DNA of 64,000 bases from Ilex aquifolium (GCA_951799425.1 OX637393.1:25004744-25068743), one strand, 5' to 3'; shown: positions 11,501-23,303, counted from the first letter of the stretch. A program made the numbers and translations. Notes: generated by a model from the sequence alone, not told the origin.

Positions 11501-11967
11501 ATTGCACTCAAACTCTCTGCTCATCCACGCGAAATAGCACCATCAATAATTATAAATTATTTTCTAAGTGGCGAAGATCTATTCGCATAAATAAATTTAG
11601 TTTTTTTTTAATTTTTTAATTTCAAGGTATTATATTGAAATAACCTGGACAAATCTCACCCCCTTTAAATAATACTGAGAATTCACCACTTATATAAAAG
11701 AATTAGATGACCATCTAGCTATCCAAAAATCAGAGAAGAGCCAAACTGGTGCCCTTCTAGACATTGAGTGGCTTAAGTTACTAAGACATCTATACATGGT
11801 GGTACCCACTATAATCTTTTGAAATGGGCACAATATTTCAGAGGCCAATAAGAGTTGGAAGATGATTGCTTGAACCTTTTTCTTCGTGAAAAACAAAGCA
11901 AGGATGATACCAAGGATTGAAAACAAGAACCAGCTTGAAAAATATTAGTCAACACCATTATACACAA
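11501..11967. other. Intergenic, no gene seen
   Basis: AT-rich DNA with no open frame of note and no recognisable repeat structure. Confidence 0.5.
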
Positions 11968-12313
11968 ATCAATTAGGAGAGTGCGACATTTTAGAAACAT
12001 ATTTACCAATTTATGAAATTTTTGAAGTCATTTACCAAATTACGATATTTTTTAAAAATTAAATTTATTGAGCTCACTTTTGTTAAAAACGGAGTTGTTG
12101 ACCCAGCTGTTGTTAAATGTTCCATCAAATTAAATTTTATGAAGTCCACAATTTGATCTTAAAAGTGTGTTGCTGACCACACTTTTGTTAATGAGTAAAA
12201 AAAGCGAAGTCAAAAATTCTTGTTTTTAAAAAGTGTCATAATTTAGTAAATAATTTCAAAAGTGTCGTAGATTAATAAATATGTTTGCAAAATACCGCAC
12301 TTCGGTAATTGAT
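11968..12313. mobile_element. MITE-like element with long inverted arms
   Basis: The left arm starts AATCAATTA and runs to about 12056. The right arm, read on the other strand from 12313, starts with the same AATCAATTA and follows it closely (GTGCGACATTTTAGAAAC against GTGCGGTATTTTGCAAAC, then ACATATTTA and the rest of the arm). The arms are about 80-90 bases each and separated by about 170 bases without coding potential. Such long inverted repeats with no ORF are typical of MITEs or folded non-autonomous DNA transposons. I could not identify a target duplication, so the superfamily is open. Confidence 0.75.
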
Positions 12314-12837
12314 TCATTATACATGTGAAATGCTCTCACACACGGATGCATCTGACATATTATGTGATAGACTAATATTTTTTAAATTGAAAATGGAAAT
12401 TTAATAAGACAATCATAAGATCGACTATAATTTATGGTACAAATTGTTGTATAACTAAGAAGTAACATATTCAGAAATTGAGTGTGACAAAAATTAGAAT
12501 GTTAAAATAGATGATAAAAACTAAAATGATAGAATTAAAAATGCAAAAATATGTGAAAAAATAGAGATAACACATATAAGATATAAATTGAAAGAGAATC
12601 GATTTATATAATTTAGACATCTATAATAGTAAGATAAGAGTCCAATTTGAATCCTCAAAGCTGGAAAATCACAAGGACGATTTAGATTTAATCTAATTTT
12701 ATCCTAGCGGACCAGATGTCATCTTAATTCTGCCAATTCAATCCAATGTCTCACAATGCATCTCACACAAAAACAAAATCCCACCCATTATAGCTACACC
12801 CACAGGCCACCCAATCGAACATACAACCCAAGCCAGG
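12314..12837. other. Intergenic, no gene seen
   Basis: AT-rich sequence with nothing recognisable. Confidence 0.45.
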
Positions 12838-13110
12838 TGCTCTCTCTCCCTCTCTCTGTGCAAATCTTTCCTCTGCCATGGCTCTAGCAACATATTACTC
12901 ATTTGCCATGGCTCAACAAGTAGATGTCGCCTAGGTATCTCTCTCTCTCCCTCTCTCTCTCTCTCATGTCTCACGCACACACACCACCCTCTCTATCTCA
13001 TCATTCACACACAAACACAGACACACATCACCCGCTCTGTCTCATGACTCACACACACACACATCTCACCCCAGCACACACATACACATACCAGCACACA
13101 CAACACAAAT
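12838..13110. repeat. CT-rich then CA-rich simple sequence
   Basis: Runs of CT (12840-12860 and 12938-12966) are followed by CA-rich runs to about 13110. Open frames in this stretch on both strands are products of the simple repeat. Confidence 0.85.
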
Positions 13111-15815
13111 TCCTTTGATAATTTGGGTGTTTTGTAACTTTTTTATGAAATTTTTCATATTGGGTGTTACTTTGGGTGGTTTGAATGTTATATTTTCAAA
13201 TAAGTTTGATAAGTTTTGTAAGAATAGGATTTTCAAATTGGGATTTTTGTAGGAATTTAGGTTTTTTGTTGCATTTTACATTGTTAATCATATTTTCATT
13301 GAATGTAAATAGTTCTTAGTGATATGAAATGGGATGTTGACTTCGTTATTTTGAAATTGGATGTTAATTTTATAACATAGGGTTTTGGAATTGGAAGTTA
13401 GGGTTGTGATTGAATGATAGGGTTTTAAAATTGAATGCTAGGGTTATTTTGATTGAAATGGGTGTTACTTTCATGAAATGAGATGTTGAGTTGATGATTA
13501 TTTGTAGGGTTTTTGGATGTTAGGGGTTTTTGGATCTATGGAATGAGATGTTGAGTTGATGATTATGTAGTAAAAAAATGAATGTTAGGGTTTTCAAATT
13601 GAGGTTGTTCTTGAAATAGGGTTTGTGAAATTATAAATTGGGTTTTTTATGGAAGATGTTTTTATAGTTTTGATTGGTTATGCAATTGTTTGTGTTGGAC
13701 AATGCAATGGTTTATGTTTGGCTATAATGCAAATGTAGAAAGATTGAGATTTCCCTAGGTTGTTATTTTTAGAGGAAACTTTGGCAAAATTTTTTGATAT
13801 AAACTTTGTCAATTGGGGGTTTTCAATACATTGTATTTGTCACATTCAAATTTGGGATTTTGAATGATAGATTTATTTTGCTTGCAATTGGGCTTTAAAT
13901 TATCCTCTTCACCCACTGCCACAATCTCAAAAAATTTCATTCTCTCCATACCCGAAAGGGTCTTTTTCCTCCACTAACCATACCCCCCCCCCCCCCCCAC
14001 CACCACATGTTCGATGAAATTTCTTAGAGAGTTATGGGGTCTCTAATTTATTTCAATTTTTCAATTTCTATTGAGGTTTTTTGTTATGTTTGGTTTTCTA
14101 TTTTGTGTATATGTTGAATATGTATGTCTTGTCATTCATTGACTAATCTTAATTTTTCTTAATTTGTAGTGCAACCAGCTTTAGAAACTACTTCAAAGTT
14201 CATTGAGAAATACTATTGCAGATCACGCTATTCACCACAGAGTTAGCACCAATGAATGACTATGCTGGTTTTACATTTATACATGGTAATTATACTCTTA
14301 CCCATGTTCATCTTATACAATCATTGTATGTGTACTTTTTTTTTTACTTCCTACTATGTTGCCACTACAAAGTCCCAATTTGTATGTTGCCTACCATTTT
14401 CTCTTTTGGGTCCAAGTATTATGTTCTAATTGTTATTTACGTCTATTCAGGATGCGAGGTAAATGAAGTGGTACCAATATTGCATACCTTATCAAAGCTA
14501 AAATTGTAAGCTATGGACAAGCAATGTCTAAATTATTTTGGTTAATTCAAGTATTCTCCATGATCACTAAACAATGAGGTATAGATGATGTTTTTTTTTT
14601 CTCTAAATAGTTGAAACTTATTCCCACTCTCTAGATGAATATTTGTAGATAATAGTTATATTTACTTAAACGATAAAAGATACTATTAAGCAATATATAA
14701 ATAATTATTCACAATAATATTTTGACTTTGTGTTTTAGGCACCAGTAATATTATTCACAACGTGCACGTCAAGAATGGGAGCGCTCAAGACAATGCCCAC
14801 GTAATGTCGGAACACCTCTCCCTTTGTATGTTTGTTAGTGATGATTTGGACTCAATTTCTCTATGTATGTTCATTAAAGTAGGTTTATATGTTTACAGGT
14901 ATATTTGTCAACATATGTGGATTGCATTAATATTGACTGGTTAAATGTTCAAAAAATAAATGAAAAGAATTGGCTTGATTTATTGGAAAGAGATATAGAA
15001 TCTAGGCGCTATTTAAATGCTTCTACTTTGAATTGTGGCAATTAATTTATTGGAAATTTGAATAGAATTTGAGCGCTACTTAAATAGGGGGAATGAGTGG
15101 TCTAAGTGTAACAATGTGTTTATGTTTGTGTCGTTGGTGAACCACATCCTCATTAGCTGAAATATTGAGGCCGTAGAAAAATTAGGTTACTATCACGAAG
15201 TGGTATCCTCCGTGGTGAAACATTGAGGCCCATGAACAATGAGTAAATCATTCCTTGAATGTTTCTGCTTTAGTTTTGCATAACTATAACTTTTGGGAAT
15301 CATTTGGCTCTACATTTATAAGTTGTCCATGGTGTGTTTTAGACTAAATACAATTGGGCAAATAAAGGAGGCAACTTTGAAAGGGAATCTATAGTTTAAA
15401 CTTGCTTTGCGGGGCAACCCATCTTTTTTTTTTTTTTTGTAGTCAAAGATAATTTTGAAAGTTTTGATGATTAGCCACTTCTCTTATTCCTTGACTTGAT
15501 TTCTTGCATGGCCATTTCTCTTGCAATGAGATGTTAAACTGTACAAATGTTGAGATTTTGATAAGGATTTTGTATAGTGATGAGCATGTACTATTGTATA
15601 TTTAATAGCCTCATTGAATGCATTTTAAATCAACTTTGCATTTAATTACTTAGAGTTAGTCGAATTTATGAATAATGTGAAAATTTTGATGTTGCAGGTA
15701 ATTATAGGGTAAATGTTGACTTTTGGAACCCTGTAACTAAGTGTGGATGAGTGGTGAAGAGATGAAAACATTACATGAGGATTAGGAGGCTTTAAAGTGA
15801 AAGAAATCAATAAGG
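13111..15815. other. G/T-rich non-coding block with telobox-like words and a C tract
   Basis: Between 13375 and 13640 the word TAGGGTT(T) recurs at irregular spacing, like scattered plant telomere-type motifs, but there is no tandem telomeric array. A run of about 15 C lies near 13985-14000. From 14000 to 15815 I see no gene; the small ORFs lack domains and the base composition is intergenic. Confidence 0.55.
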
Positions 15816-17440
15816 TAGCGGTACTTGGTATCATAGGTACTGGTATCTAAGCCTAGTAGAATTTTGGTACTGGCACCCGCACTAATTTGTAGTAGTGCCC
15901 CAATATTTTACATTTTTTACCATGATCCACTTTGAATCCAAAAAGTGCAAAACATGAAATTTGTAGATCTAGATGTCCTCTAGCTTGTGTCAAAATTTCA
16001 GCTTAATCGTACTATTGGATCAAAAGTTATGACAAATTTACGACAGCTAGTCTTGAGCTAGCATCCCCTTTACGACCTACCGGTAGAACCTTAAAAACTA
16101 CCGGTAGAAAAACTTACTGGAAGTTTTCTACCGGTAGGTTTTTGACGTTCTACCAGTAGGTTTTGCCCAGATTTGCCAAACACCTTTCCACACGACTCCA
16201 CCTACTTCGGGGGCTCACCTCTTGTCATTCCAACCGTACCCTGACATCTTTGACACACCATGATGGTCTCTTACACCCTAAAGTCAAATTTTGGAAGAGA
16301 AAAACATGGGAGAGGCAAGAGAGAGAAGAGGGGTGGTTGGTGAAGCATGGGAGGTGCATGATTGGCTTGTCCTTGCTTGTTGAAGTGCCCAATCTCTTCC
16401 CACTCATTGCAACTCAGTTCTCACAAACCAAGGAAGGGGTATGAACAAATTTTGACAAAGCTTTACAATATAATTCAGATTTTACAAGCTTTTGAGAGGG
16501 AGGCTACCTAAGCTTAGGAGTAGTGTAGAGAGAGAAGTTACAAGGAAGAAGATGAAGTTGTAGAGAGAGAAAGTTGGGTTTTTGCATTTTCTTCACCATT
16601 TTCATTGTAGTAAGCTTTATTTTACTTTTAATCCTTCATTCTTTCACTTTAAACTCATTTATTTCAAGTGAACATTAAGTTTAGCTTACTGTTCTTGTAT
16701 TTCCATTTCTACATTTGGGCTTTCTTTTCAAGCTTTGTTTTTGGGTATGAATGACCTTGTTCTTGTAGTTTAAACATTTTTTTGCATTAATACAAGTTTC
16801 ATGTTCCATTTCATTACCATGTCTCTTTACATTATATTTGTTCTTACTTTTACTATGAGTAGCTAGACTTTTAGTTGATTAATCCAAGAGGAATTTTCTC
16901 TTGGGTATGTGAAATCGACTCCCGTTCATTCTTCCTCATAGTGTAAAGTGGTTTGGTTTGACTAGGTTGAGTGCGGACGTAGTTGTGGGCTCTTGATATA
17001 CCGTAGACTTGTCACGGGGTATGTTTGTGCCTAACACATCCACATTAGTCCCTCACTTCCTACGAATCAATCAAATACAGAGACACCATTGGTTGAATGA
17101 ATTAAATTGATTTTGCATTCTCATTGGAATAACCTCTATAGATTAGCCAACCTTGTTTTCTTGCATTTTTACCAAAACACTAGTCACCACAACTAAAATT
17201 CAAAAGATTTTTCAATTTTCATTTATTTGCAAATCACCCTTTGAAAATATTTGACCTTTCCTTCCTTGACGAGACGACCTTGGAATACCCATTCCAAGTA
17301 AAACATGAGATTGCAAGTCTCTCTACACTTGGGAAGCACTTTTGCACACATATATTTTTGTCCACGCACACGATTTTCTCCATTTCTTGCATCGAACCCG
17401 AGGGAGAGTGATACTCACCAACTTGTATAAGCCATATACA
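15816..17440 (+). other. Possible leader or LTR remnant of the second Ty3/gypsy element
   Basis: The stretch precedes a gag-like region on the same strand. It includes clustered palindromic words (GGTACT/GGTACC types at 15820-15880 and TACCGGTAG types at 16078-16160). I could not find matching LTR ends or a clear primer site, so the assignment rests on position only. Confidence 0.35.
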
Positions 17441-17444
17441 CATA

Positions 17445-19378
17445 ATCCAACTTGAAGGAGAGGCCCATCTATGGTGGGATTGGGAAAAGGCCTTGAAGAA
17501 CATAGAGGCAATAACATGGGGAGAGTTCCGGGGGCTCTTCATGAGCAAGTACTTCACATCGGCTATTCAACAAGTGAAAGCCTGGAAATTCTTGTATTTG
17601 AAGCAAGGGACCATGATAGTGATGGAATACGTGGCTAAGTTCACCGAGTTATTCCGTTTTGCCAATGATTATGTGGCCACAGACTTGGTCAAAGTGAGGA
17701 TGGTTTGAAATTATCCATCCGGGAAAAGATTGTGGGCCACCGCTAACAAGATTTGGACTCAATGGTCGAGACAATTATGGCTATTGAGAGAAAGGTGGAA
17801 GATGCAAAGGGCATCCGGGAGACAGGTGCTAAGGACAAGAAGAATGAGGGTCAATCCTCTTCTTCTAGTTCGGGGAAGAAGCAAAAGACTTCTACCCCAC
17901 AAGGGTATCAGGGACAGGGCCACGGCTATCAAGGCCAAGGCCAAGGTCAATCCTCGTAAGGCGGGAGAAACTTAAGGACTTCCTACCATGTAGGCCAGAA
18001 GACTTGTTTCATATGCCACCAGCTAGGTCACATGAAGTGGGATTGTCCTCAGAGGCAAGGATCCCAGAGTTATAGGGCATCTCAGTCCCAATCATCGGTG
18101 GGGCACCCACAGACATATTTCATTCCTCCCTACCCCACCATGGGCCAGGAAAACCAGTTTCAGTTTCAAGGTGTTGCACAGGCCCCTACCACTTCACGAG
18201 CGAGGACTCCGTAATCAGGCCATATAGACTAGGGCATGGGCAGAGACCGAGGACAAGGCTTACAGGCTGGGACTTCGGAGACCCAGGGGGCGAGTCTATG
18301 CCATCACACCTTAGATTGAGCCAGTGGATCAGTCGGTTATTCAGGGTACATTTCTACTCTCTCGCTTATGGGCAAAGGTATTATTTGACTCTGGTGAATC
18401 GCATTCATTTATTTTTGCATCATGTGTAAGGGATTTGGGCTTAGAGGTTGAGACCTTGAAAGAGCCATTGCATGTGAGTTCTCCCCTAGGAGCTAGGGCA
18501 TGCATTGATTAGATATATCGGGGTTGTGAATTAGAGATCTCGGGGATTCTACTCACCATGGACCTTAGGGTCATGGATATGTCGGAGTTTAATATCATCC
18601 TTGGGATGGATTAGTTGGCGGCACACCGAGTCGTCGTTGACTGTAATCGGAAAAGGGTCACTGCTTATACACCGAAGGGTGTTTATTTCAAGTTTCAGGG
18701 GGAAAAACATGATGTTTTACCCCAAGTAGTGTATGATTCCCATTGGCACGGGGCAATTGATGGGCTGGTTTACGAGCCTTACATTGGAGGACGAGATGAG
18801 ACAGGAGTTGGGTCTACCTCAGGTGGTTTGTGAGTATGAGGATGTATTTTTGGACGAACTACCGGGATTACCTCCACATCAGGATGTAGACTTCACCATC
18901 GAGTTGCACCCCGGTACATCTCTCATTTCTATGACTCCGCATATAATGGCACCTGCAGAATTACAAGAACTCAAGGTCCAGTTGCAAGAATTGTTGGACA
19001 AGGGTTTCATTAGATCGAGTATCTCACCTTGGGGTGCTTCGGTATTGTTTGCCAAGAAGAAGGATAAGACCTTTCAGCTATTTATAGACTACCGACATTT
19101 GAACTGGGTAACCATCAAGAATAGGTACACCTTGTCACGGTTTGATGACTTGTTTGATCAACTGAGAGGGACACGGGTCTACTCCAAGATAGATCTGCGC
19201 ATGGGTTACTATCAGTTGAGGATTAGGAAGGCAGATATGCCTTTTGGATTGATGAATACCCCTTCGGCATTCATGGATCTCATGCATATGGTGTTTCAAC
19301 CCTACCTAGATCAGTTTGTCGTGGTCTTTGTTGATGACATCTTGATCTACTCCAAGTCTGAGGAGGAGCATGAGTAGT
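17445..19378 (+). pseudogene. Second Ty3/gypsy element: gag, protease and partial RT (decayed)
   Basis: The gag body is visible at 17445-17708 (ITWGEFRGLFMSKYF). A Gln/Gly-rich region follows, then a CCHC knuckle at about 18004-18046 (CFICHQLGHMKWDC), which binds RNA. The protease motif near 18380-18415 reads DSGESHSFI, with Glu where Ala is usual. RT blocks run from 18840: FIDYRHLN-like, [15 protein letters not shown] and [10 protein letters not shown] near 19325-19350. About 17 residues are missing before MPFGL (near 19235), so the RT core is deleted. Several frameshifts and stops occur upstream. Homology ends at a TAG pair at 19375-19380; RNase H, integrase and the 3' LTR are absent. Gag and RT style suggest the chromovirus side of Ty3/gypsy, but a chromodomain cannot be checked. 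Confidence 0.82.
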
Positions 19379-19384
19379 AGGAAG

Positions 19385-19830
19385 AATCATAGTATGCTGC
19401 GAGTAGAGTTCAGATTCAAGAGGGACTTTGACTTTTCCAAGGGCAACATCCCATCCCTTTTTGAAAAATATCCCGTCAATCACAAGAATCTACTCCATCG
19501 CGACCTTTTTGGCATTTTCAAAACCTTCATTGTAAGCCTTATCCTCGGCCTCCCTTCTCAATAGGTTGTTCTAAGCTACTACCCTCATAACTATCCTAAA
19601 GAAGTTGGGTCAGCACTAAAGATGGCATAGCTTCAAAGCATGAAGAACCCACAAAAGCAGTGAGTGGAGGGGAAACTAACTCCACATTCAATAACGGTTG
19701 TAGTTGGGAAGGGGATTCATTCCCTAGACCCAATAGGTGGCTTGTCCTCTGCAACCTTGATGATGACATCATCAGGGATGGCATACTTAGACCTAAATTC
19801 ATGGATATCGCTTTCTTCTAATCTACCCAT
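19385..19830 (-). pseudogene. Antisense ORF remnant of a second Tat-like element
   Basis: Minus strand from an ATG at 19828-19830 (MGRLEESDIHEFRSKY, then AIPDDVIIKVAEDKPPIG), interrupted by a TGA. Shifted frames then read PNFFRIVMRVVA (near 19580) and NNLLRREAEDKAYNEGFENA. The last piece (FFKKGWDVALGKVKVPLESELY near 19400-19460) resembles the C-terminal end of Tat antisense ORFs. The middle is missing, so N- and C-terminal parts are joined. Together with the downstream TATA-bearing LTR on the plus strand, this marks a 3' fragment of a Tat-like element fused to the preceding Ty3/gypsy fragment. Confidence 0.6.
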
Positions 19831-19963
19831 GGGAAGAAATGAAGAAAGAGAAGAAAAGGAAAAAATAACTTACAGAACGTCTAGAGTGGGTACGCTTCAG
19901 AATTAACTGTGTTCGAAGGTTGAGGAAGAAAGTAAGCACAGAGAAAGGAAAGAATGAACTAAG

Positions 19964-19977
19964 CTTTATATATAAAG
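19964..19977 (-). promoter_or_regulatory. Symmetric TATA box upstream of the antisense ORF remnant
   Basis: CTTTATATATAAAG is a perfect 14-bp palindrome and reads as a TATA box on either strand. On the minus strand it lies about 135 bases before the ATG of the antisense ORF, leaving room for a leader that includes a possible splice donor (CTGTAAGTT near 19875). I infer it is the antisense ORF promoter. Confidence 0.5.
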
Positions 19978-20155
19978 AGAGGGAAACAACAAGGCGCTTA
20001 AAGGACGGCGCCTGAAGTTTCAAAGGACGTGTTATTAATGTTGGTGATCGTTTGAAACAATGAAAAGACCCAAATCATACCTTTTCAAGACATATTTCTG
20101 AAGAAAAAAAAATCATTAATGAACAGAATGATGTCACAATAGAGAATGGCCCCCA

Positions 20156-20803
20156 ATGTACCACATGGAAGGAAATTCACTGGGGCAAATGAAGGGATTC
20201 ACAACTTCCGATTAAGAAACGACAGTCTGTCAGAAGCACGTGATAGGGGCACGTGATAAATGAGAACGTCTATGCGTAAGCATGGCTGAGCAACTTAATA
20301 TGTAATTGAGCAAGGTGAGACTAAATCGACCAAGGCCCTAGCTTCTACCGAGCAAGGTGATAGAAGGAGAAGGGAGCCAAGTGCTTAGAAGGAAGTTCTG
20401 ATAAGCCAGAGCCTAAGGAGTGGTATAACTCCATCCTCTAAGGATGATAGATAAACTATCCCACAAAACCAGGGTTGGTACTCCCAAGATTACAGGGTGA
20501 TACGTTAAACACGTGATAAGCAATCAATCAGAAGATACTCTGGTGCCAATCTAAAAGAATCCGATTAAATGATGCGTGTCCCACCTAGAATAGCCAATGG
20601 CGGAAACCCTTGCAAAAGGAGCTCCATGAGATATTATAAATAGGAGGCAAACCATAAGTCAAAGGTACGCAACACTTACCCAGCAAAATCGTTTAACCTA
20701 ATTCTCAGAATCTGTACCGACAAAGGCATGGAAGTGCGTCTGACCGACAAAACTCTGGTCTCTGACAATTTATTCATTTTGTGTTAGCAAAATATCTACA
20801 ACA
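20156..20803 (+). repeat. LTR of the second Tat-like element (boundaries approximate)
   Basis: A TATAAATA box at 20635-20642 is followed by about 160 bases to a CA end (CTACAACA). The start TGTACCACATGG follows a short tract containing GGCCCCCAA. It lies downstream of the antisense ORF remnant, as the 3' LTR of a Tat element would. There is no second LTR copy in the window, so both ends are tentative. Confidence 0.5.
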
Positions 20804-21059
20804 TATTAGAAGGCTTTGATCGTGTATTCACTCTCCTTAAGGAAATTATGCCCCCAATATGTTGCTGCTGGGTTTGTGGCAAATTCCTCTAAGATTAACA
20901 AAGCCAAATAGAATTTTAGATAGCAAACTTTAAAATTCCCCCAAGAACAGAATAAAGAAACTTTTTTGTGTATATTTATTGAAGGATTTGTATAGGTATT
21001 TATAATACCTTAGAGATGTAAAGAAGAGACACAACTTTTGGGCCAAGAGACATGTAGCA
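20804..21059. other. Intergenic, no gene seen
   Basis: Sequence of LTR-like composition with nothing that can be assigned. Confidence 0.4.
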
Positions 21060-21075
21060 GTTAATTAACTGCTTA

Positions 21076-21195
21076 CCAATTGGTCTTTGGTCTAATGGTA
21101 CTCTTTACCTTATGAAGGTTTTGCCTTCTTGAGATCAAGGGTTCAAGCCCCTTTCCCCCCTCCCCCTCCCCAAATAAAAAAATTAAAAAAAAAAA
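21076..21195 (+). mobile_element. Small tRNA-like SINE with 16-bp target duplication
   Basis: A box A-like TGGTCTAATGG (21088-21098) and a box B GGTTCAAGCC (21140-21149) form an RNA polymerase III internal promoter. A C-rich stretch and an A-rich tail follow. The element is flanked by perfect 16-bp direct repeats, GTTAATTAACTGCTTA, at 21060-21075 and 21196-21211. With only 120 bp it has almost no tRNA-unrelated body. It moved by LINE-type retrotransposition and is not a tRNA gene. Confidence 0.88.
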
Positions 21196-21364
21196 GTTAA
21201 TTAACTGCTTAATTAATACAAAATAATTAATTGTTTATAGGCTTTAAGCCCAATATGACCTAAGTGCCCATCTTTTGACTTTAAATATTATTTTATTTAA
21301 AGTCTATAATTAAGGCACATTGATTTGAAATATTTGGAGCTTCCCTCCAAATCTTCCCACCATC

Positions 21365-22559
21365 AGGGGAGGAGCCAGAAATTTTGCTCAGAGTGGGTAC
21401 TTTAATTATGCACTCTAATTTTTTTCCTTCTAACCAATCACACTATATAACATATTTATATTTATTATATTTTATTTGATATATGAAGTCCATTTAACAT
21501 AAAAAATTCCAAAAAAAAAAAATGTATATTGTAAGGGGCGGAACCATGAATATCTATGATGGAGGAAAAATATAACTGGTATAAAAAAATATTTAGCTGA
21601 AATTAATACAAAAAAAATCAGTTTAAGAATAAAAAAAAAGTAAGAATCAACATTAAATTATTGTGAAATAGTAAATTCAATTTTATTTAGCCGAAACAAA
21701 ATCTTAACAAAAAGACACAAAATAATTTTTTTAGTATATTTTAACCTAATTATATATTTCAATAAAATATAAAAAAATTTAAATCTCTAAAATTTTGTAT
21801 ATGAATTAAATGTAAATTAATTTTTCACTAATTTTCTATCAATGCGCACAATCACAAGTACGTAGTAAAATTATTCTTTATTTAGTTACAAAATTTAGTT
21901 GAGATCATTATCAATCTTATAGAGAAATTTCCTATTCAAAATAGTTTGAAATATTTTTGGGTTACAACCTTTTATTTTTTGCATACAATCGTATTTTATT
22001 AGGTTATAGACTACTATTACTAAAAAAATGGTAAATGAAAACTAAAAATTATTCTTAAAAAGTAACGAACATTGTATTAGATAAAGAGAAATATTGTATT
22101 TTCGTCAATATACAAATAGAACATTGACTCAATCTAAAATTAACATATTTATTTTAGAGGGTTAGTGGTGAGACAGAGAGAGGAAAAAAAAAAAGATAAG
22201 ATAGATTTTAGTCAAGTGGGCTAAAAGTTTTGTTTTTTAACAATGGGTGGGCCAAAAGTTTTGTTTTTAATGTTGGGCTAAAATGTTTGTTTTTTTAATA
22301 GGTTTGAGTAGATTGTGATAGGTCAAATATTTGATTTTTTAATAAGTTTGGGTAGATAATAGTGAGCTCAATTTTTTTGTTTTAAATGGGCTTAATTTTT
22401 TAATTATTTTGGGTAAATAATGTGGGCCTAATATAAATGAGGGGGACACACATAATATATATGCATAAATATATAATACATATATCTAACTAATAAAAAT
22501 AAATAAATTTTTGAGGGGGGGCACGTGCCCACCCTGGCCCCTGCCTCCCTCCGCCTATG
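21365..22559. mobile_element. Non-autonomous Mutator-type element with 9-bp target duplication
   Basis: The direct repeat CCCACCATC flanks the element at 21356-21364 and 22560-22568; 9 bp is the usual Mutator (MULE) duplication. The ends are imperfect inverted repeats: AGGGGAGGAGCCAG on the left, AGGCGGAGGGAGGCAG on the right arm read inward, then GAGTGGGTAC against AGGGTGGGCAC. The interior is AT-rich with no transposase. A second copy of an end-like motif (GGGGCGGAACCATGAAT near 21535) sits inside the left part. It would need an autonomous MULE elsewhere to move. Confidence 0.78.
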
Positions 22560-22774
22560 CCCACCATCCAAACTTATAAAATTTGGTGTATTTCTTCTTT
22601 TAAACTCTTACGCTCCCTTTCAATTTTTCAATATAAGATATCTTACCTCACTAACTATTTCTAACATTTTGCAGGTAGGGGTAACTTTTGTTTGTTTTCC
22701 ACAGATTGACCATCAAATTTCACATCACCGTTCATTTAAGACGCACCAGATTTTTCCTCTTACATGTTCCATTT

Positions 22775-22879
22775 TTTTTTTTTTTGGGTCGTAACAGTAC
22801 AGGGGAGGAAAAAGGATTTGAACACTGCACTTTAACGTGCACAACTGGAGGGGCTAGCTAATCCGACGGTGGTCCAGAT
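22775..22879 (-). mobile_element. Second small tRNA-like SINE
   Basis: Read on the minus strand it carries a box B-like GTGTTCAAATCC, a pyrimidine-rich stretch ending CCCC, and a poly(A) tail, the same plan as the SINE at 21.1 kb. Box A is weak (TTAGCTAGCC). Flanking repeats TGTTCCATTT and TGTTCCACTT (one mismatch) at 22765-22774 and 22880-22889 fit a target duplication. Confidence 0.6.
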
Positions 22880-22944
22880 TGTTCCACTTAAATGATTACT
22901 TTCGACTAATTTTTTTTTTTTTTTGTGTTGATTCTATATATGTA

Positions 22945-23303
22945 TGTAGTTTTTTTGTTGCATTAAAAGAAGACAATGGAAGTGTGACTTAACACTAAAT
23001 ATTTTGATGTAGACAAACCATTATTTAGTATGGAGTGACATCAAATATAACTTTTGAATTAGTAGTGAGTTTCAATGTTAGATGAAGTTCACAACCAATC
23101 CAATGGTTGTACATCATTAAGTCCCTAAATAAGGTTCAAATAACATTTCCCTTTAGTATGACCCACTTAATATGTGATTTGCATGTGGACCCTGTTTTGT
23201 CGCATTAAAAGAAGACGATGGAGGTGTGACTCACACTGAATATTTTGATTTGGACAAACCATTATTTACTGTAACCCACTTAATATGTGATTTGCATGTG
23301 GAC
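22945..23303. repeat. Local direct duplication
   Basis: A unit beginning with GCATTAAAAGAAGAC at about 22960 recurs at about 23199, including the shared run GGACAAACCATTATTTA (first copy has AGACAAACC). A second unit, CCACTTAATATGTGATTTGC, occurs at about 23164 and 23277. Non-coding. Confidence 0.8.

Noticed and set aside
12738-13118. Open frames on both strands with repeated Arg/Glu or Ser/Leu/His
   Set aside because: Generated by CT and CA simple repeats.
13375-13640. Interstitial telomere array
   Set aside because: TAGGGTT words are scattered at irregular distances, not tandem.
21076-21150. tRNA gene on the plus strand
   Set aside because: Box A and box B are present but no cloverleaf can be drawn, and the A-rich tail and target duplication point to a SINE.
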